Both the position numbers and the translations under genes were made by a program. Of a DNA stretch of 64,000 nucleotides, positions 26,750-35,377 are shown piece after piece (positions within the stretch are counted from its first letter, which is position 1; the number at the start of each line of letters is the position of its first letter). The notes under the pieces were generated by a model. That model was not told the DNA's origin and searched no databases. It saw nothing but the letters and a program-made list of their open reading frames with translations. The DNA comes from Sphingobium sp. V4 (lineage in GTDB: Bacteria > Pseudomonadota > Alphaproteobacteria > Sphingomonadales > Sphingomonadaceae): contig NZ_CP081001.1 of assembly GCF_029590555.1 (NCBI RefSeq), forward strand, positions 2,170,001 through 2,234,000, written 5' to 3'.

Positions 26750-26856
26750 CTCTCCTTTCCAACGGCCTATCGCGCGCAGCCGCGACGAACGCCAGACACT
26801 TTTGGCCGGAAACGCATGACCAGAAACTTTTGGGCTGCCCGGCCGTTGGTGGGATC

Positions 26857-27048
26857 ATGGACATGCAGCGCAAATCTCTCGGCCGATCGGCACCGGGGCG
26901 GAACGGGGACCGCGACCGCCTGGTCACGGTCGGCCTGCCCACGCCCTATGAGGGCGTCGGCAATGCGCTGCGGTCCACCTACGCGCCGCCGCGCGAGGCA
27001 ATCCCGGACGACATGATGGCGCTGCTGATGAAGCTGGACCGGCACTAG
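26857..27048 (+). CDS. NepR-like anti-sigma factor, stand-alone
   Basis: 63 residues from the ATG at 26857 (a second ATG at 26863). The N-terminal half is basic and probably disordered; the C-terminal half reads GVGNALRSTY, then EAIPDDMMALLMKLDR. This matches the two-helix NepR pattern (IGxxLRxxY ... EPVPDxFLxLLxxLD). NepR holds the general-stress sigma factor EcfG until phosphorylated PhyR releases it. No phyR or ecfG gene is next to it, so this would be an orphan or second copy. GAAAC-N16-CGTT at 26823-26847 resembles an EcfG promoter but sits very close to the start codon. Confidence 0.65.
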   Translation: MDMQRKSLGRSAPGRNGDRDRLVTVGLPTPYEGVGNALRSTYAPPREAIPDDMMALLMKLDRH

Positions 27049-27141
27049 CCGGGCAGTTGCTGGCGGCTCGCCAGCAAGGCTTTCTTTACCGCTTCGTGCG
27101 AGACTTTGCGGCAAAATCGTCGCAGGAAAGTCTTTCGTCCG

Positions 27142-27471
27142 ATGCTGTATCGCAACTTTGCCATCGCCACGCTGATCGCCGCGCCGCTGATCGTGCTGGC
27201 CGTGCAGAATTTCCTGCCGACCCCTGCGCCCGCGCCGCAGGCGGAACAGGTTGCGCCGCCGCCCCCGCCCGTCCCCGTGCCGGTCGCTCCGCCCGTCGCA
27301 GCCCCCAGCGCGCCGGCGGTGGCCAGCGACCCTGCGGTCTTCGGCCAGCCGATTGCGGGCGCGGGCCAGCCCATGCTGGCCGGAGAGGGGCTTCAGGAAG
27401 CCCCGCCGGTGCCGCCGGGCGGCATTACCGAACCGGACCCTGACATGGCGGGAACGCCCAACGGGGAATGA
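27142..27471 (+). CDS. Small Pro/Ala-rich protein with an N-terminal membrane anchor
   Basis: 109 residues from the ATG at 27142. One hydrophobic segment at about 5-24 (NFAIATLIAAPLIVLAVQNF) is followed by a long Pro, Ala and Val-rich tail (APPPPPVPVPVAPPVAAP). No domain recognised. The tail could span part of the periplasm. It lies downstream of the NepR-like gene with a 93-base gap; possibly a shared transcript. Confidence 0.55.
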   Translation: MLYRNFAIATLIAAPLIVLAVQNFLPTPAPAPQAEQVAPPPPPVPVPVAPPVAAPSAPAVASDPAVFGQPIAGAGQPMLAGEGLQEAPPVPPGGITEPDPDMAGTPNGE

Positions 27472-27525
27472 CCGCGGCCGGACCGCGCCCTTGCCGGAGC
27501 GTAAGATCGCACCCTTGCCTGATCG

Positions 27526-28404
27526 TCAGATCGCGCCCTTGAACGTGTCGCACTGGGCCGGATCGCCGGTCGACAGACCCTTGCGCAGCCAGGCCATCCG
27601 ATCGGCGCTGGTGCCATGGGTGAAGCTTTCGGGCACCGGACGGCGGCCGGCCGCCTTCTGCAGCGTGTCGTCGCCGATCGCCTCGGCCGCGCGCATCCCT
27701 TCCTCCAGGTCGCCCGCCTCCATCAGATTGGTGTCGCGCGCCGCCCATACACCGGCATAGCAGTCGGCCTGCAACTCCATCTTCACCTGGAGGGCGTTGC
27801 CCTCGGCCTCCGACACGCGCTGCTGCGCCTTGCGGATGCGATCGGCCTCGCCAGTGACGGTCTGGATATGATGGCCGACCTCATGCGCGATGATATAGCC
27901 GATCGGGAAGTCGCCGGGCGCGTTGAAGCGGCTTTCCATCTCGTTGAAGAAATCGGTGTCGAGATAGATGCGCTGGTCGGCCGGGCAGTAGAAAGGCCCC
28001 ATCGCCGATTGCGCCGCGCCGCAACCCGACTGGCCGTTCTGGCTGTAGAAGACGAGGGTCGGCGGCGGATATTGCTGTCCCTCCGCCCGGAAGATGTCGG
28101 CCCAGCGCCGCTCGGTCGATCCCAGCACCTTGAGCGAGGTGCGCTGCACGTCGCTCAGTTCGCCGGTTGCCGGGCGCTCCGTCTGCACCGGCTGCCCGCC
28201 GCCCCCGCCGCCGATCAGGCTGAGCGGGTTCACCCCCATCACCACCATGATGACCAGCACGATGACGATCCCGCCGCAGCCGAAGCGGCTGCCGATCAGG
28301 GGCAGCAACATGCCCAGGCCACCGCCCAGACCACCACCCAGGCCGCCGCCGCGCCCCTCCTGCACCTCGAAATGGCTGCTTTCCTGTTCGTCGTCGAGCC
28401 GCAT
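27526..28404 (-). CDS. Neutral zinc metallopeptidase, YpfJ family
   Basis: A membrane-anchored predicted zinc metalloprotease of the YpfJ (KPN_00809) family. 292 residues from the ATG at 28404 (MRLDDEQESSHFEVQEGRGG). A Gly-rich linker, one membrane segment at about 43-58, then the catalytic HEVGHH at 174-179 with the downstream MELQADCYAGVW helix. Substrate unknown in this family. It converges on the Pro-rich small gene and diverges from the patatin gene. Confidence 0.92.
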   Translation of the reverse strand: MRLDDEQESSHFEVQEGRGGGLGGGLGGGLGMLLPLIGSRFGCGGIVIVLVIMVVMGVNPLSLIGGGGGGQPVQTERPATGELSDVQRTSLKVLGSTERRWADIFRAEGQQYPPPTLVFYSQNGQSGCGAAQSAMGPFYCPADQRIYLDTDFFNEMESRFNAPGDFPIGYIIAHEVGHHIQTVTGEADRIRKAQQRVSEAEGNALQVKMELQADCYAGVWAARDTNLMEAGDLEEGMRAAEAIGDDTLQKAAGRRPVPESFTHGTSADRMAWLRKGLSTGDPAQCDTFKGAI

Positions 28405-28548
28405 CGCGCCCTCCCTTTCCGGCCTTGTGCCTACGCCATTCCATCGGAACGGGAAACCGTCCGAAGGCGACGAGGTTGCGACGGATCGTGATTTCTTGCG
28501 CGACATTAAGTTGGATTGGCGCGATCAAAGCTTATATTGCAGTGCGAC

Positions 28549-29742
28549 ATGGCAGATATCGAACCCCAACACGCCGAAGCCAAGCCCCTGCGCCGCGCCA
28601 GGACGCCGCTCCCCCTCCCCCGCGAAATCGCGCTGCTGCTCCAGGGCGGCGGCGCGCTCGGCTCCTTCCAGTCGGGCGTCTATGAGCGGCTGGACGAGCT
28701 GGGGGTGGACGTCAGCTGGGTCGCGGGCATCTCGATCGGCGCGGTCAACGCCGCGATCATCGCCGGCAACCCGCCGCACCGCCGGATCAGCCGGCTCAAG
28801 AAATTCTGGTACACCGTATCGGGCGGGATGCCCAACGTCATCCTGCCGGAAATCGACCATATCCGAGAGGCGGCGCACCTGACGGCGGCGGGCACGGTCG
28901 CGACCTTCGGCGTGCCGGGCATGTTCCGCCCCCGGCTCTGGCCCGCGCCGCTGATGCCCGCAGGGACGCCCGGCGCGATCAGCTTCTACGACAGCAGCCC
29001 GCTCAAGGAGACGCTCGACGCCTGCATCGACTGGGATCTGCTGAACGAAGGGCCGGTGCGCCTCTCGGTCGGCGCGGTCGACGTGGAATCGGGCAATTTC
29101 GCCTATTGGGACACGCGCGGCCCCGGCGGCAACACGCGGATCGACGCGCGCCACATCATGGCGTCGGGCGCCCTGCCCCCCGGCCTGCCGCCGGTCGAGA
29201 TCGACGGGCGCTGGTATTGGGATGGCGGCATCGTGTCCAACACCCCGCTCGCCCATGTGCTGAACCACCAGACCGAGGACATGCTGGTGTTCCAGGTCGA
29301 CCTCTTCCCCGCCGAAGGGCCGATGCCGCAGCAGATGACCGATGTCTATTCGCGCATGAAGGACATCCAGTATAGCAGCCGCACCCGCCAGGTGACGGAC
29401 CAGTATCTGCGCCTACGCCGCGAGCATGGCGCGATCAAGGCGCTGCTCGACAAGCTGCCGCCCGAATTGCAGGACAGCGCGCAGGCGCAGGCGCTGCGCC
29501 AGTGCCTGGACCAGGGATCGGTCAACATCGTCCACCTCATCTACCGGTCGCGCAACTGGGAAAGCGGCGCCAAGGATTTCGAATTCTCCCGCTCGACCAT
29601 GCTCGACCATTGGAGCCAGGGTCGCGAGGCAGTGGAGGAAGTCATGCACAAGGGCGACCTGATCGCCCGCAACATCCTGAACGGCAAGAGTTCCAGCTTC
29701 GATCTGGACGCCCCCGATCACCTCAAGGAGAAACAGGCATGA
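28549..29742 (+). CDS. Patatin-like phospholipase (DUF3734 type)
   Basis: A predicted Ser-Asp dyad lipid acyl hydrolase. The ATG at 28549 gives 397 residues with the oxyanion loop QGGGALG (32-38), nucleophile elbow GISIG (60-64, Ser62) and the DGG catalytic Asp motif in WYWDGGIVSN. The C-terminal part fits the DUF3734 extension. It overlaps the 3-hydroxybutyrate dehydrogenase gene (ATGA), an arrangement I know from other alphaproteobacteria. That linkage suggests a role in polyhydroxybutyrate or short-chain hydroxyacid metabolism, but this is inferred. Confidence 0.88.
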   Translation: MADIEPQHAEAKPLRRARTPLPLPREIALLLQGGGALGSFQSGVYERLDELGVDVSWVAGISIGAVNAAIIAGNPPHRRISRLKKFWYTVSGGMPNVILPEIDHIREAAHLTAAGTVATFGVPGMFRPRLWPAPLMPAGTPGAISFYDSSPLKETLDACIDWDLLNEGPVRLSVGAVDVESGNFAYWDTRGPGGNTRIDARHIMASGALPPGLPPVEIDGRWYWDGGIVSNTPLAHVLNHQTEDMLVFQVDLFPAEGPMPQQMTDVYSRMKDIQYSSRTRQVTDQYLRLRREHGAIKALLDKLPPELQDSAQAQALRQCLDQGSVNIVHLIYRSRNWESGAKDFEFSRSTMLDHWSQGREAVEEVMHKGDLIARNILNGKSSSFDLDAPDHLKEKQA

Positions 29743-30530
29743 GCAAATCCCTGGCCGGCAAGACCGCCCTCATCACCGGGTCCACATCGGGCATCGGGCT
29801 GGCCTATGCCAAGGCGTTAGCCGGGGAAGGCGCCAATGTCGTCATCAACGGCTTCGGCGATGCCGCCGCGATCGAGCAGGAACGCGTCGGCCTTGAGGCG
29901 CTGTCGGGCGCCAAGGCGCTCTATTCGGGGCACGACCTGACGAAAGTCGACCAGATCGAGGCGATGATGAAGGAAGCGGCCAATGCGTTCGGCGGCGTCG
30001 ACATCCTCATCAACAATGCCGGGATGCAGCATGTCGCCCCGGTCGAGGATTTCCCGCTCAACAAATGGGATCTCATCATCGCGCTGAACCTGAACGCCGC
30101 CTTCCACACCACCCGGCTGGCCATCCCGCACATGAAGGCGCAAAAGTGGGGGCGGATCATCCAGACCGCATCAGCCCACTCGCTGACCGCCTCCCCCTTC
30201 AAGAGTGCCTATGTGACCGCCAAACATGGCCTGGCCGGTTTCACCAAGACGGTGGCGCTGGAAGTCGCGACCTTCGGCATTACCGCCAACTGCATCTCGC
30301 CCGGCTATGTCTGGACCCCGCTGGTGGAAAACCAGATCCCCGACACGATGAAGGCGCGCGGGCTGACGCGCGAGCAGGTAATCAATGACGTGCTGCTGGC
30401 GGGCCAGCCGACCAAGCAGTTCGTGACGGCGGAGCAGGTGGCAGCGACGGCGCTCTATCTGTGCAGCGACGCGGCGGCGCAGGTCACGGGCGCGAACCTT
30501 TCGATCGACGGCGGCTGGACGGCGCAGTAG
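29739..30530 (+). CDS. bdhA: 3-hydroxybutyrate dehydrogenase (SDR family)
   Basis: Interconverts 3-hydroxybutyrate and acetoacetate with NAD, in the cytoplasm. 263 residues. The SDR cofactor loop TGSTSGIG is at 13-20, NNAGMQHVAPVEDF is the NNAG motif with the BDH-typical Gln-His, and the catalytic Ser and Tyr-Lys appear in TASAHSL and YVTAKHG. AAGGAG is 8 bases before the ATG at 29739, which overlaps the patatin stop. Confidence 0.93.
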   Translation: MSKSLAGKTALITGSTSGIGLAYAKALAGEGANVVINGFGDAAAIEQERVGLEALSGAKALYSGHDLTKVDQIEAMMKEAANAFGGVDILINNAGMQHVAPVEDFPLNKWDLIIALNLNAAFHTTRLAIPHMKAQKWGRIIQTASAHSLTASPFKSAYVTAKHGLAGFTKTVALEVATFGITANCISPGYVWTPLVENQIPDTMKARGLTREQVINDVLLAGQPTKQFVTAEQVAATALYLCSDAAAQVTGANLSIDGGWTAQ

Positions 30531-30548
30531 GAACCTGCTTCGACGCTT

Positions 30549-30637
30549 GCGTCACCCTGGACCCGATCCGGGGTAGCGCTTTTCTTCGCGCATGTTCCGA
30601 ACGGAAGCGGGATGCGGGGCCAAGCCCGGCATGACGG
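30549..30637. repeat. Palindromic repeat, CGTCACCCTGGACC...CATGACGG type
   Basis: Opens GCGTCACCCTGGACCCGATCC at 30549 region and closes GGCATGACGG at 30637, with the arms forming an imperfect dyad (CACCCTGG.CCCGATCCGGGGT against GGGGCCAAGCCCGGCATG). It resembles the dispersed family recalled in many alphaproteobacteria that starts CGTCACCCTGAAC. A different family from the neighbour at 30730. Confidence 0.6.
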
Positions 30638-30729
30638 ATGAGAAATGGCTGCGAGCGGCCAGAAGCAGACTGTTAAGCGCGGCGCGACGTCGCTCGAAAG
30701 CGGTCATCCCGCATTACCGTTACCCATTT

Positions 30730-30842
30730 CGTCATTCCCGCGACCCGAAGGGCGGCCGCAGGCCAAAGCGGGAACCCATCTCCTGGCCGTGCGTCCAGCA
30801 CGGCACTGCGGAGATGGATCCCCCCCTTCGCGGGCATGACGA
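30730..30842. repeat. Palindromic repeat of the family inserted in murD
   Basis: Opens CGTCATTCCCGCGACC at 30730 and ends CGCGGGCATGACG at 30842. Core arms CCCATCTCC and GGAGATGG match the element inside murD (6950-7040). This copy carries an extra stretch (CCGAAGGGCGGCCGCAGG) in its left arm. Confidence 0.7.
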
Positions 30843-31182
30843 TGGAGAGCGGCCGTTACGCTACCCACCCTGCCCGGCCGCACCGCATCCACAACTATTT
30901 TTCCTGGTGGGATTATCCCCGATCCATCCTGCGGGATGGAGCCGATCCGTCGTTCACAGCCTTGCACCGACCGTTTTCCTTTGCGCCAAAAGTAACGCGG
31001 TGCAGGCGCGCACCGGTTGCAGCGAAAGCACTTTGGGCGCGCGTCGCGGAGGCTTCGGGGGTGCTTGGGCCGGAAACGCCGACAACGGCGTGAAATCGCC
31101 CCTGTCGCTTCAGTGGCGCGCGCCCTCTTTCCACCGCTCCCTCCGTCCGCTAGTCCGACAAATGTAAAACAAGGGGACTGCC

Positions 31183-32691
31183 ATGCGTTTCACCACCAGC
31201 CTCGCCGTCCTGGCGCTGGCCCTTTCCGCCACCACCGCCCAGGCCCAGGACGAGGCCGGGAAGAAGGACGAAGCTGCTGAGAGCACCGTCCCTGCGCCCA
31301 ATGTTTCCGTCACGAAGCACAAGGGTGTGTTCGGCGGCAAGGCGATCAGCTACACCGCGACGACCGGCGAAACCTACCTCAAGGACAAGGACGGCAAGCC
31401 GCTCGCGGCGATCTACGCCACCTCTTATGTCAAGGATGGCGGCGACAAGACGCGCCCGATCACCTTCCTTTACAATGGCGGTCCGGGATCAGGATCGCTG
31501 TGGCTGCACATGGGCGCCTTCGGCCCCAAGCGGGTCGTGCTGCCCGACGCGCAGGATGACGGCGCGCCGCCCTATCCGCTGGTCGACAATGCCGAATCGC
31601 TGCTGGACGTCACCGATCTCGTCTTCATCGACCCGGTCGGCACCGGCTTTTCCCACGCCATCGGCAAGAAAGACCCCAAGGATTACTGGGGCGTGTCGGC
31701 CGACGCCAAGTCGATCGCGGAGTTTATCCGGCTGTGGCTGAACGACAATGGCCGCTGGTCGTCGCCCAAATATATCGGCGGCGAAAGCTATGGCACGACC
31801 CGGTCGGTGGCGCTGATCAATGAACTGGAGGGCAGCTACAACGACGTCACGGTGAACGGCATCATCCTGATCTCGACCATCCTCGACTTCGGCGCCACGG
31901 CCGAGGTGCAGGGCAACGAGATGCCCTATATCATCAACCTGCCCTCGATGGCGACGACCGCCTGGTATCACAGGAAGATGGGCAATCCGCCCGCGACGGT
32001 GGCCGAAGCCGCGCAGCAGGCGCGCGCCTTCGCGATCGGCCCCTATGCCGCGGCGCTGCTCAAGGGCAACCAGCTGCCCGCCGGGGAACGCGCCAGCGTC
32101 CGCGCGGAACTGGCTCGGCTGACCGGCCTGTCCGAACCGTTCGTCGACAATGCCGACCTGCGCGTGTCGCCGGGCCGCTTCTACAAGGAGCTGTTGCGCG
32201 ACCGGGGGGTGAGCATAGGCCGGCTCGACACCCGCTATACCGGCAAGGATTATGACCGCGCCGGCGAGGAGCCGGACAATGACCCCAGCTTCACCGCAAT
32301 CGACGGCGCCTATACCGCGGCGATGAACAGCTATGCCCGCGACACGCTGAAATATCGCACCGACCGGTCCTATGTGACGATCGGCGGGGTCAGCGGCTGG
32401 GACTGGAAATTGCAGGGCCAGCGCGGGCGCGACGGCGAAGTCTATGCCAGTGTCGCGCCCTATCTGGGCAAGGCGCTGCGGGAAAATAGCGGCCTCAAGG
32501 TCTTTGTCGGCCAGGGCTGGTATGATTTCGCCACGCCCTTCTTCGGCGCGGAATATGCGATGAGCCGCACCGGCTTCGACGCGTCGCGCATCCAGTATCA
32601 TTATTATGACGCCGGCCACATGATGTATGTCCGCCCCGACGACCTGCGCAAGCTGAGCGCGGACATCCGGGCGTTCATCACCGCGCGCTAG
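31183..32691 (+). CDS. Exported serine carboxypeptidase (peptidase S10)
   Basis: 502 residues with a clear signal peptide (MRFTTSLAVLALALSATTAQA). S10 features: GGPGSGSLWLHMGAFGP oxyanion region, nucleophile GESYG at 201-205 (Ser202), the Asp in GQGWYDFATP and the His in DAGHMMYV. These enzymes remove C-terminal residues from peptides, here probably in the periplasm or outside. AGGGGA is a ribosome-binding site. No operon partner. Confidence 0.92.
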   Translation: MRFTTSLAVLALALSATTAQAQDEAGKKDEAAESTVPAPNVSVTKHKGVFGGKAISYTATTGETYLKDKDGKPLAAIYATSYVKDGGDKTRPITFLYNGGPGSGSLWLHMGAFGPKRVVLPDAQDDGAPPYPLVDNAESLLDVTDLVFIDPVGTGFSHAIGKKDPKDYWGVSADAKSIAEFIRLWLNDNGRWSSPKYIGGESYGTTRSVALINELEGSYNDVTVNGIILISTILDFGATAEVQGNEMPYIINLPSMATTAWYHRKMGNPPATVAEAAQQARAFAIGPYAAALLKGNQLPAGERASVRAELARLTGLSEPFVDNADLRVSPGRFYKELLRDRGVSIGRLDTRYTGKDYDRAGEEPDNDPSFTAIDGAYTAAMNSYARDTLKYRTDRSYVTIGGVSGWDWKLQGQRGRDGEVYASVAPYLGKALRENSGLKVFVGQGWYDFATPFFGAEYAMSRTGFDASRIQYHYYDAGHMMYVRPDDLRKLSADIRAFITAR

Positions 32692-32850
32692 GCCCGGTTC
32701 GGCCCGTCCTTGCCGGGCGGGCCGGCACCCCATGCGCGCGCCGCGCGCCGAAGCGAGGCGCAGCGGTCGACAGGGCGCAGTTTCATCGAATTGTAATATA
32801 AGGAATTTGGGTTATCATCGCCCCATAACAGAAGGTCGCTCCGTCGTTGA

Positions 32851-33924
32851 ATGGGGGACAAGATTGTGGGAATGGAGACTAGCCTTGGGCGCATCGGGCG
32901 ATGTGCGTCAGGCATGGCGCTGATCGCCGCCATGTCCGTGGCAGCGCGGGCCAATGAGGGCGCGGGCCCGACGACGGAGACGCTCGACGCGATTTCCGTC
33001 ATGGCCAACGCGGACAGCGGCGATGCGCCGATCCGGTTAGCGGCCGCGTCGGCCGGCTCCTTCGACCTTGCGGAACTCACACCGGCGCAGGACGCTGCAT
33101 CCGCCGTGGCGCCGATCGCGGGACCGCCGGTCGATACGGACGAACCGGCGACGGACCCGGACCGCTATCGCTCGCTCGGCGGCCGCATCGGCGCCGCCAA
33201 ATGGGAAACGCTGGGCCTGTTCGCCTATATCACCGCGACCCAGGCCTATTGGACCGACGACACCGAGTCCTTCCATTTCAAGGACGAAGGCTGGTTCGGG
33301 CGGAACACCAACAATCTGGGCATCGACAAGCTGACCCACGCCTTCAACGCCTATCTGTTCGCCGAATTCCTGGGCGCGCGCATCGCCCGCAAGACCGGCG
33401 ACCGGGCGGCCGCGGCCCTGCCCGCCGCGATCCTGTCCACCGGCCTGCAACTTTATGGCGAGATATGGGACGGGCATAAGAGCGACAGCGGCTTTTCCTA
33501 TCAGGACATCGTGTTCAACACCGCGGGCGCCGCTTTCTCGGTTTTGCGCCACAGCGTGCCGGGGCTGGAGGAAAAGCTCGACTTCCGGCTGTTGGTGAGG
33601 CCCAATTCGGAGGTCTACAGCTTCAAGGGCAAGCGCCATTATGAGCAGCAGCATTTCCTGTTGTCGCTGGAACTGGCCGGCTTCCGGAAGCTGAAGACCA
33701 GCCCATTGCGCTTCGTGGAGTTGCAGGCCGGCTATCGCGGCAAAAACTTCTTCGCGGCCGACCGCGCCGCCGGGATCAGGCCCAAGCGCGACATTTTCTT
33801 CGGCGTGGCGCTCAACATCAAGGAACTGTTCTTCAAGAACAGCCGGTCGCGGCTGGGCCGGGTGATCGGAAGCGGACTCAACTATTTCCAGCTGCCCTAT
33901 ACCGGCATCTACGATTATTACTGA
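32851..33924 (+). CDS. DUF2279 (YfiM-like) membrane-associated protein
   Basis: 357 residues from the ATG at 32851; an ATG at 32872 is an alternative. The N-terminus has a signal-like segment (GMALIAAMSVAARA). The core shows DKLTHAFNAYLFAEFLGARI and ATQAYWTDDTESFHFKDEGWFGRN split by shorter stretches, typical of DUF2279. Two hydrophobic stretches near the middle suggest membrane association. The C-terminal half ends with aromatic-rich strands (NYFQLPYTGIYDYY). Function unknown. Confidence 0.72.
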   Translation: MGDKIVGMETSLGRIGRCASGMALIAAMSVAARANEGAGPTTETLDAISVMANADSGDAPIRLAAASAGSFDLAELTPAQDAASAVAPIAGPPVDTDEPATDPDRYRSLGGRIGAAKWETLGLFAYITATQAYWTDDTESFHFKDEGWFGRNTNNLGIDKLTHAFNAYLFAEFLGARIARKTGDRAAAALPAAILSTGLQLYGEIWDGHKSDSGFSYQDIVFNTAGAAFSVLRHSVPGLEEKLDFRLLVRPNSEVYSFKGKRHYEQQHFLLSLELAGFRKLKTSPLRFVELQAGYRGKNFFAADRAAGIRPKRDIFFGVALNIKELFFKNSRSRLGRVIGSGLNYFQLPYTGIYDYY

Positions 33925-33925
33925 A

Positions 33926-33951
33926 CCGGGCCGGTGACGGCCGGCCCGGCC
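33926..33951 (+). terminator. Hairpin after the DUF2279 gene
   Basis: CCGGGCCGG and CCGGCCCGG flank a short loop just after the stop. No good T-run follows, only CCCCCTTTT 10 bases later. Confidence 0.45.
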
Positions 33952-34016
33952 ACAATCCCCCTTTTACCGGCGCAAAATCACCCTATGCTTCTGGACAGCA
34001 AGGGAGATTCACGCAC

Positions 34017-35372
34017 ATGCGCCACGCGCTCACGGCCATTCTGGCCGCCGTCAGCTTCACGTCCATCGCCGCCGCCCAGACCCCTCCGACCGAGGCGCCC
34101 GCCACCCCGACCACGCAGAGCGAGATCGGCGCGGCGATCGCCAAGGACATGGACGGGCTGATGACCCTCTATCGCGACCTGCACGCCAGTCCCGAACTGT
34201 CGTTGCAGGAAGTGAATACCGCGGCGAAGCTCGCCAAGCGGCTCAAGGCGCTGAAATATGACGTGACCGAGAAGGTCGGCGGCACCGGCGTGGTCGCGAT
34301 GATGAAGAACGGCACTGGCCCGGTGCTGCTGATCCGCGCCGACATGGACGGGCTGCCGGTGGTCGAGCAGACTGGCCTTTCATTCGCGTCCAAGGTCCGC
34401 ACCAAGACGCCCGAGGGCGTGGAGACCGGCGTGATGCACGCCTGCGGCCATGACACTCATATGACTGCCTTCATGGCGACGGCGAAACTGCTCGCGGCGC
34501 GCAAGGACCAGTGGAAGGGGACGCTGGTCATGATCCTCCAGCCTGCCGAGGAAGTGGGCAAGGGCGCACGCGACATGCTGGAGGATGGGCTCTACACCCG
34601 CTTCCCGCGCCCGACCCACGCCATCGCCTTCCACGACGCCGCCAATCTGGAGGCAGGCGTTGTCGGCTATACCCCCGGCTATGCGCTGGCCAATGTCGAC
34701 AGCGTCGACATCGTGGTGAAGGGGCTGGGCGGCCATGGCGCCTATCCGCAGACCACCCGCGACCCGATCGTGCTAGGCGCGCGGATCGTGACCTCGCTCC
34801 AGACGCTGGTCAGCCGCGAGCAGGAACCGCAAGACCCCGCCGTCGTCACGGTCGGCAGCTTCCAGGGCGGCGCCAAGCATAATATCATCCCGGACGAGGC
34901 TAAGCTGCTGCTGACCATACGCAGCTATTCCGACGAGACGCGCGCGAAGCTCATCAAGGGGATCGAGCGGATATCGCGCGGGGAGGCGATCGCGGCGGGC
35001 GTGCCGGACGACCGGATGCCGGTCGTCACGGTGAAGGACGAGTTCACCCCCTCCACCTACAATCCGCCCGAATTCGCCGAACAGATGGCGGGCCTGCTCA
35101 AGACGCATTTCCCCGAAGGCCGCGTGGTCAAGACCCCGGCGGTGATGGGCGGCGAGGATTTCGGCCGCTTCTATCGCGCGGACAAGTCGATCAAGAGCTT
35201 CATCTTCTGGGTCGGCGGCGTGCCGGCGGACAAGATGGCGGCGGCGCAGGCCGGGCAGATCTCGCTCCCCTCGCTGCACAGCCCCTTCTGGGCGCCCGAG
35301 GCGGACAAGGTGATCGCCACGGCGAGCGAGGCGATGACGGTGCTGGCGCTGGATATCTTGAAGAAGGACTGA
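34017..35372 (+). CDS. Exported M20D family amidohydrolase
   Basis: A predicted zinc-dependent amidohydrolase of the hippurate/IAA-amino acid hydrolase type. 451 residues with a signal peptide (MRHALTAILAAVSFTSIAAAQ). Metal-binding motifs: RADMDGLPV and HACGHDTHM (141-149), the Glu pair in LQPAEEVGKGA, and GGHGAYPQ in the dimerisation domain. Substrate not predictable. AGGGAG lies upstream. The next gene starts 5 bases after its stop, so they are probably co-transcribed. Confidence 0.9.
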   Translation: MRHALTAILAAVSFTSIAAAQTPPTEAPATPTTQSEIGAAIAKDMDGLMTLYRDLHASPELSLQEVNTAAKLAKRLKALKYDVTEKVGGTGVVAMMKNGTGPVLLIRADMDGLPVVEQTGLSFASKVRTKTPEGVETGVMHACGHDTHMTAFMATAKLLAARKDQWKGTLVMILQPAEEVGKGARDMLEDGLYTRFPRPTHAIAFHDAANLEAGVVGYTPGYALANVDSVDIVVKGLGGHGAYPQTTRDPIVLGARIVTSLQTLVSREQEPQDPAVVTVGSFQGGAKHNIIPDEAKLLLTIRSYSDETRAKLIKGIERISRGEAIAAGVPDDRMPVVTVKDEFTPSTYNPPEFAEQMAGLLKTHFPEGRVVKTPAVMGGEDFGRFYRADKSIKSFIFWVGGVPADKMAAAQAGQISLPSLHSPFWAPEADKVIATASEAMTVLALDILKKD

Positions 35373-35377
35373 CCGAC

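Larger units (their letters stand above)
30531..31182. other. Gene-free stretch dominated by dispersed repeats
   Basis: 652 bases between bdhA and the S10 peptidase gene. Two palindromic repeat elements fill much of it (30549-30637 and 30730-30842). The remaining 340 bases show no convincing gene. Short open frames here lack ribosome-binding sites and contain repeat translations. Confidence 0.6.

Noticed and set aside
24257..27016. Plus-strand open frame of 919 codons
   Set aside because: Antisense to glnE, with repetitive Arg/Gln/Ala-rich sequence. glnE itself has clear family motifs.
30592..31167. Plus-strand open frame of 191 codons after bdhA
   Set aside because: It runs through two palindromic repeats and has no ribosome-binding site or family resemblance.
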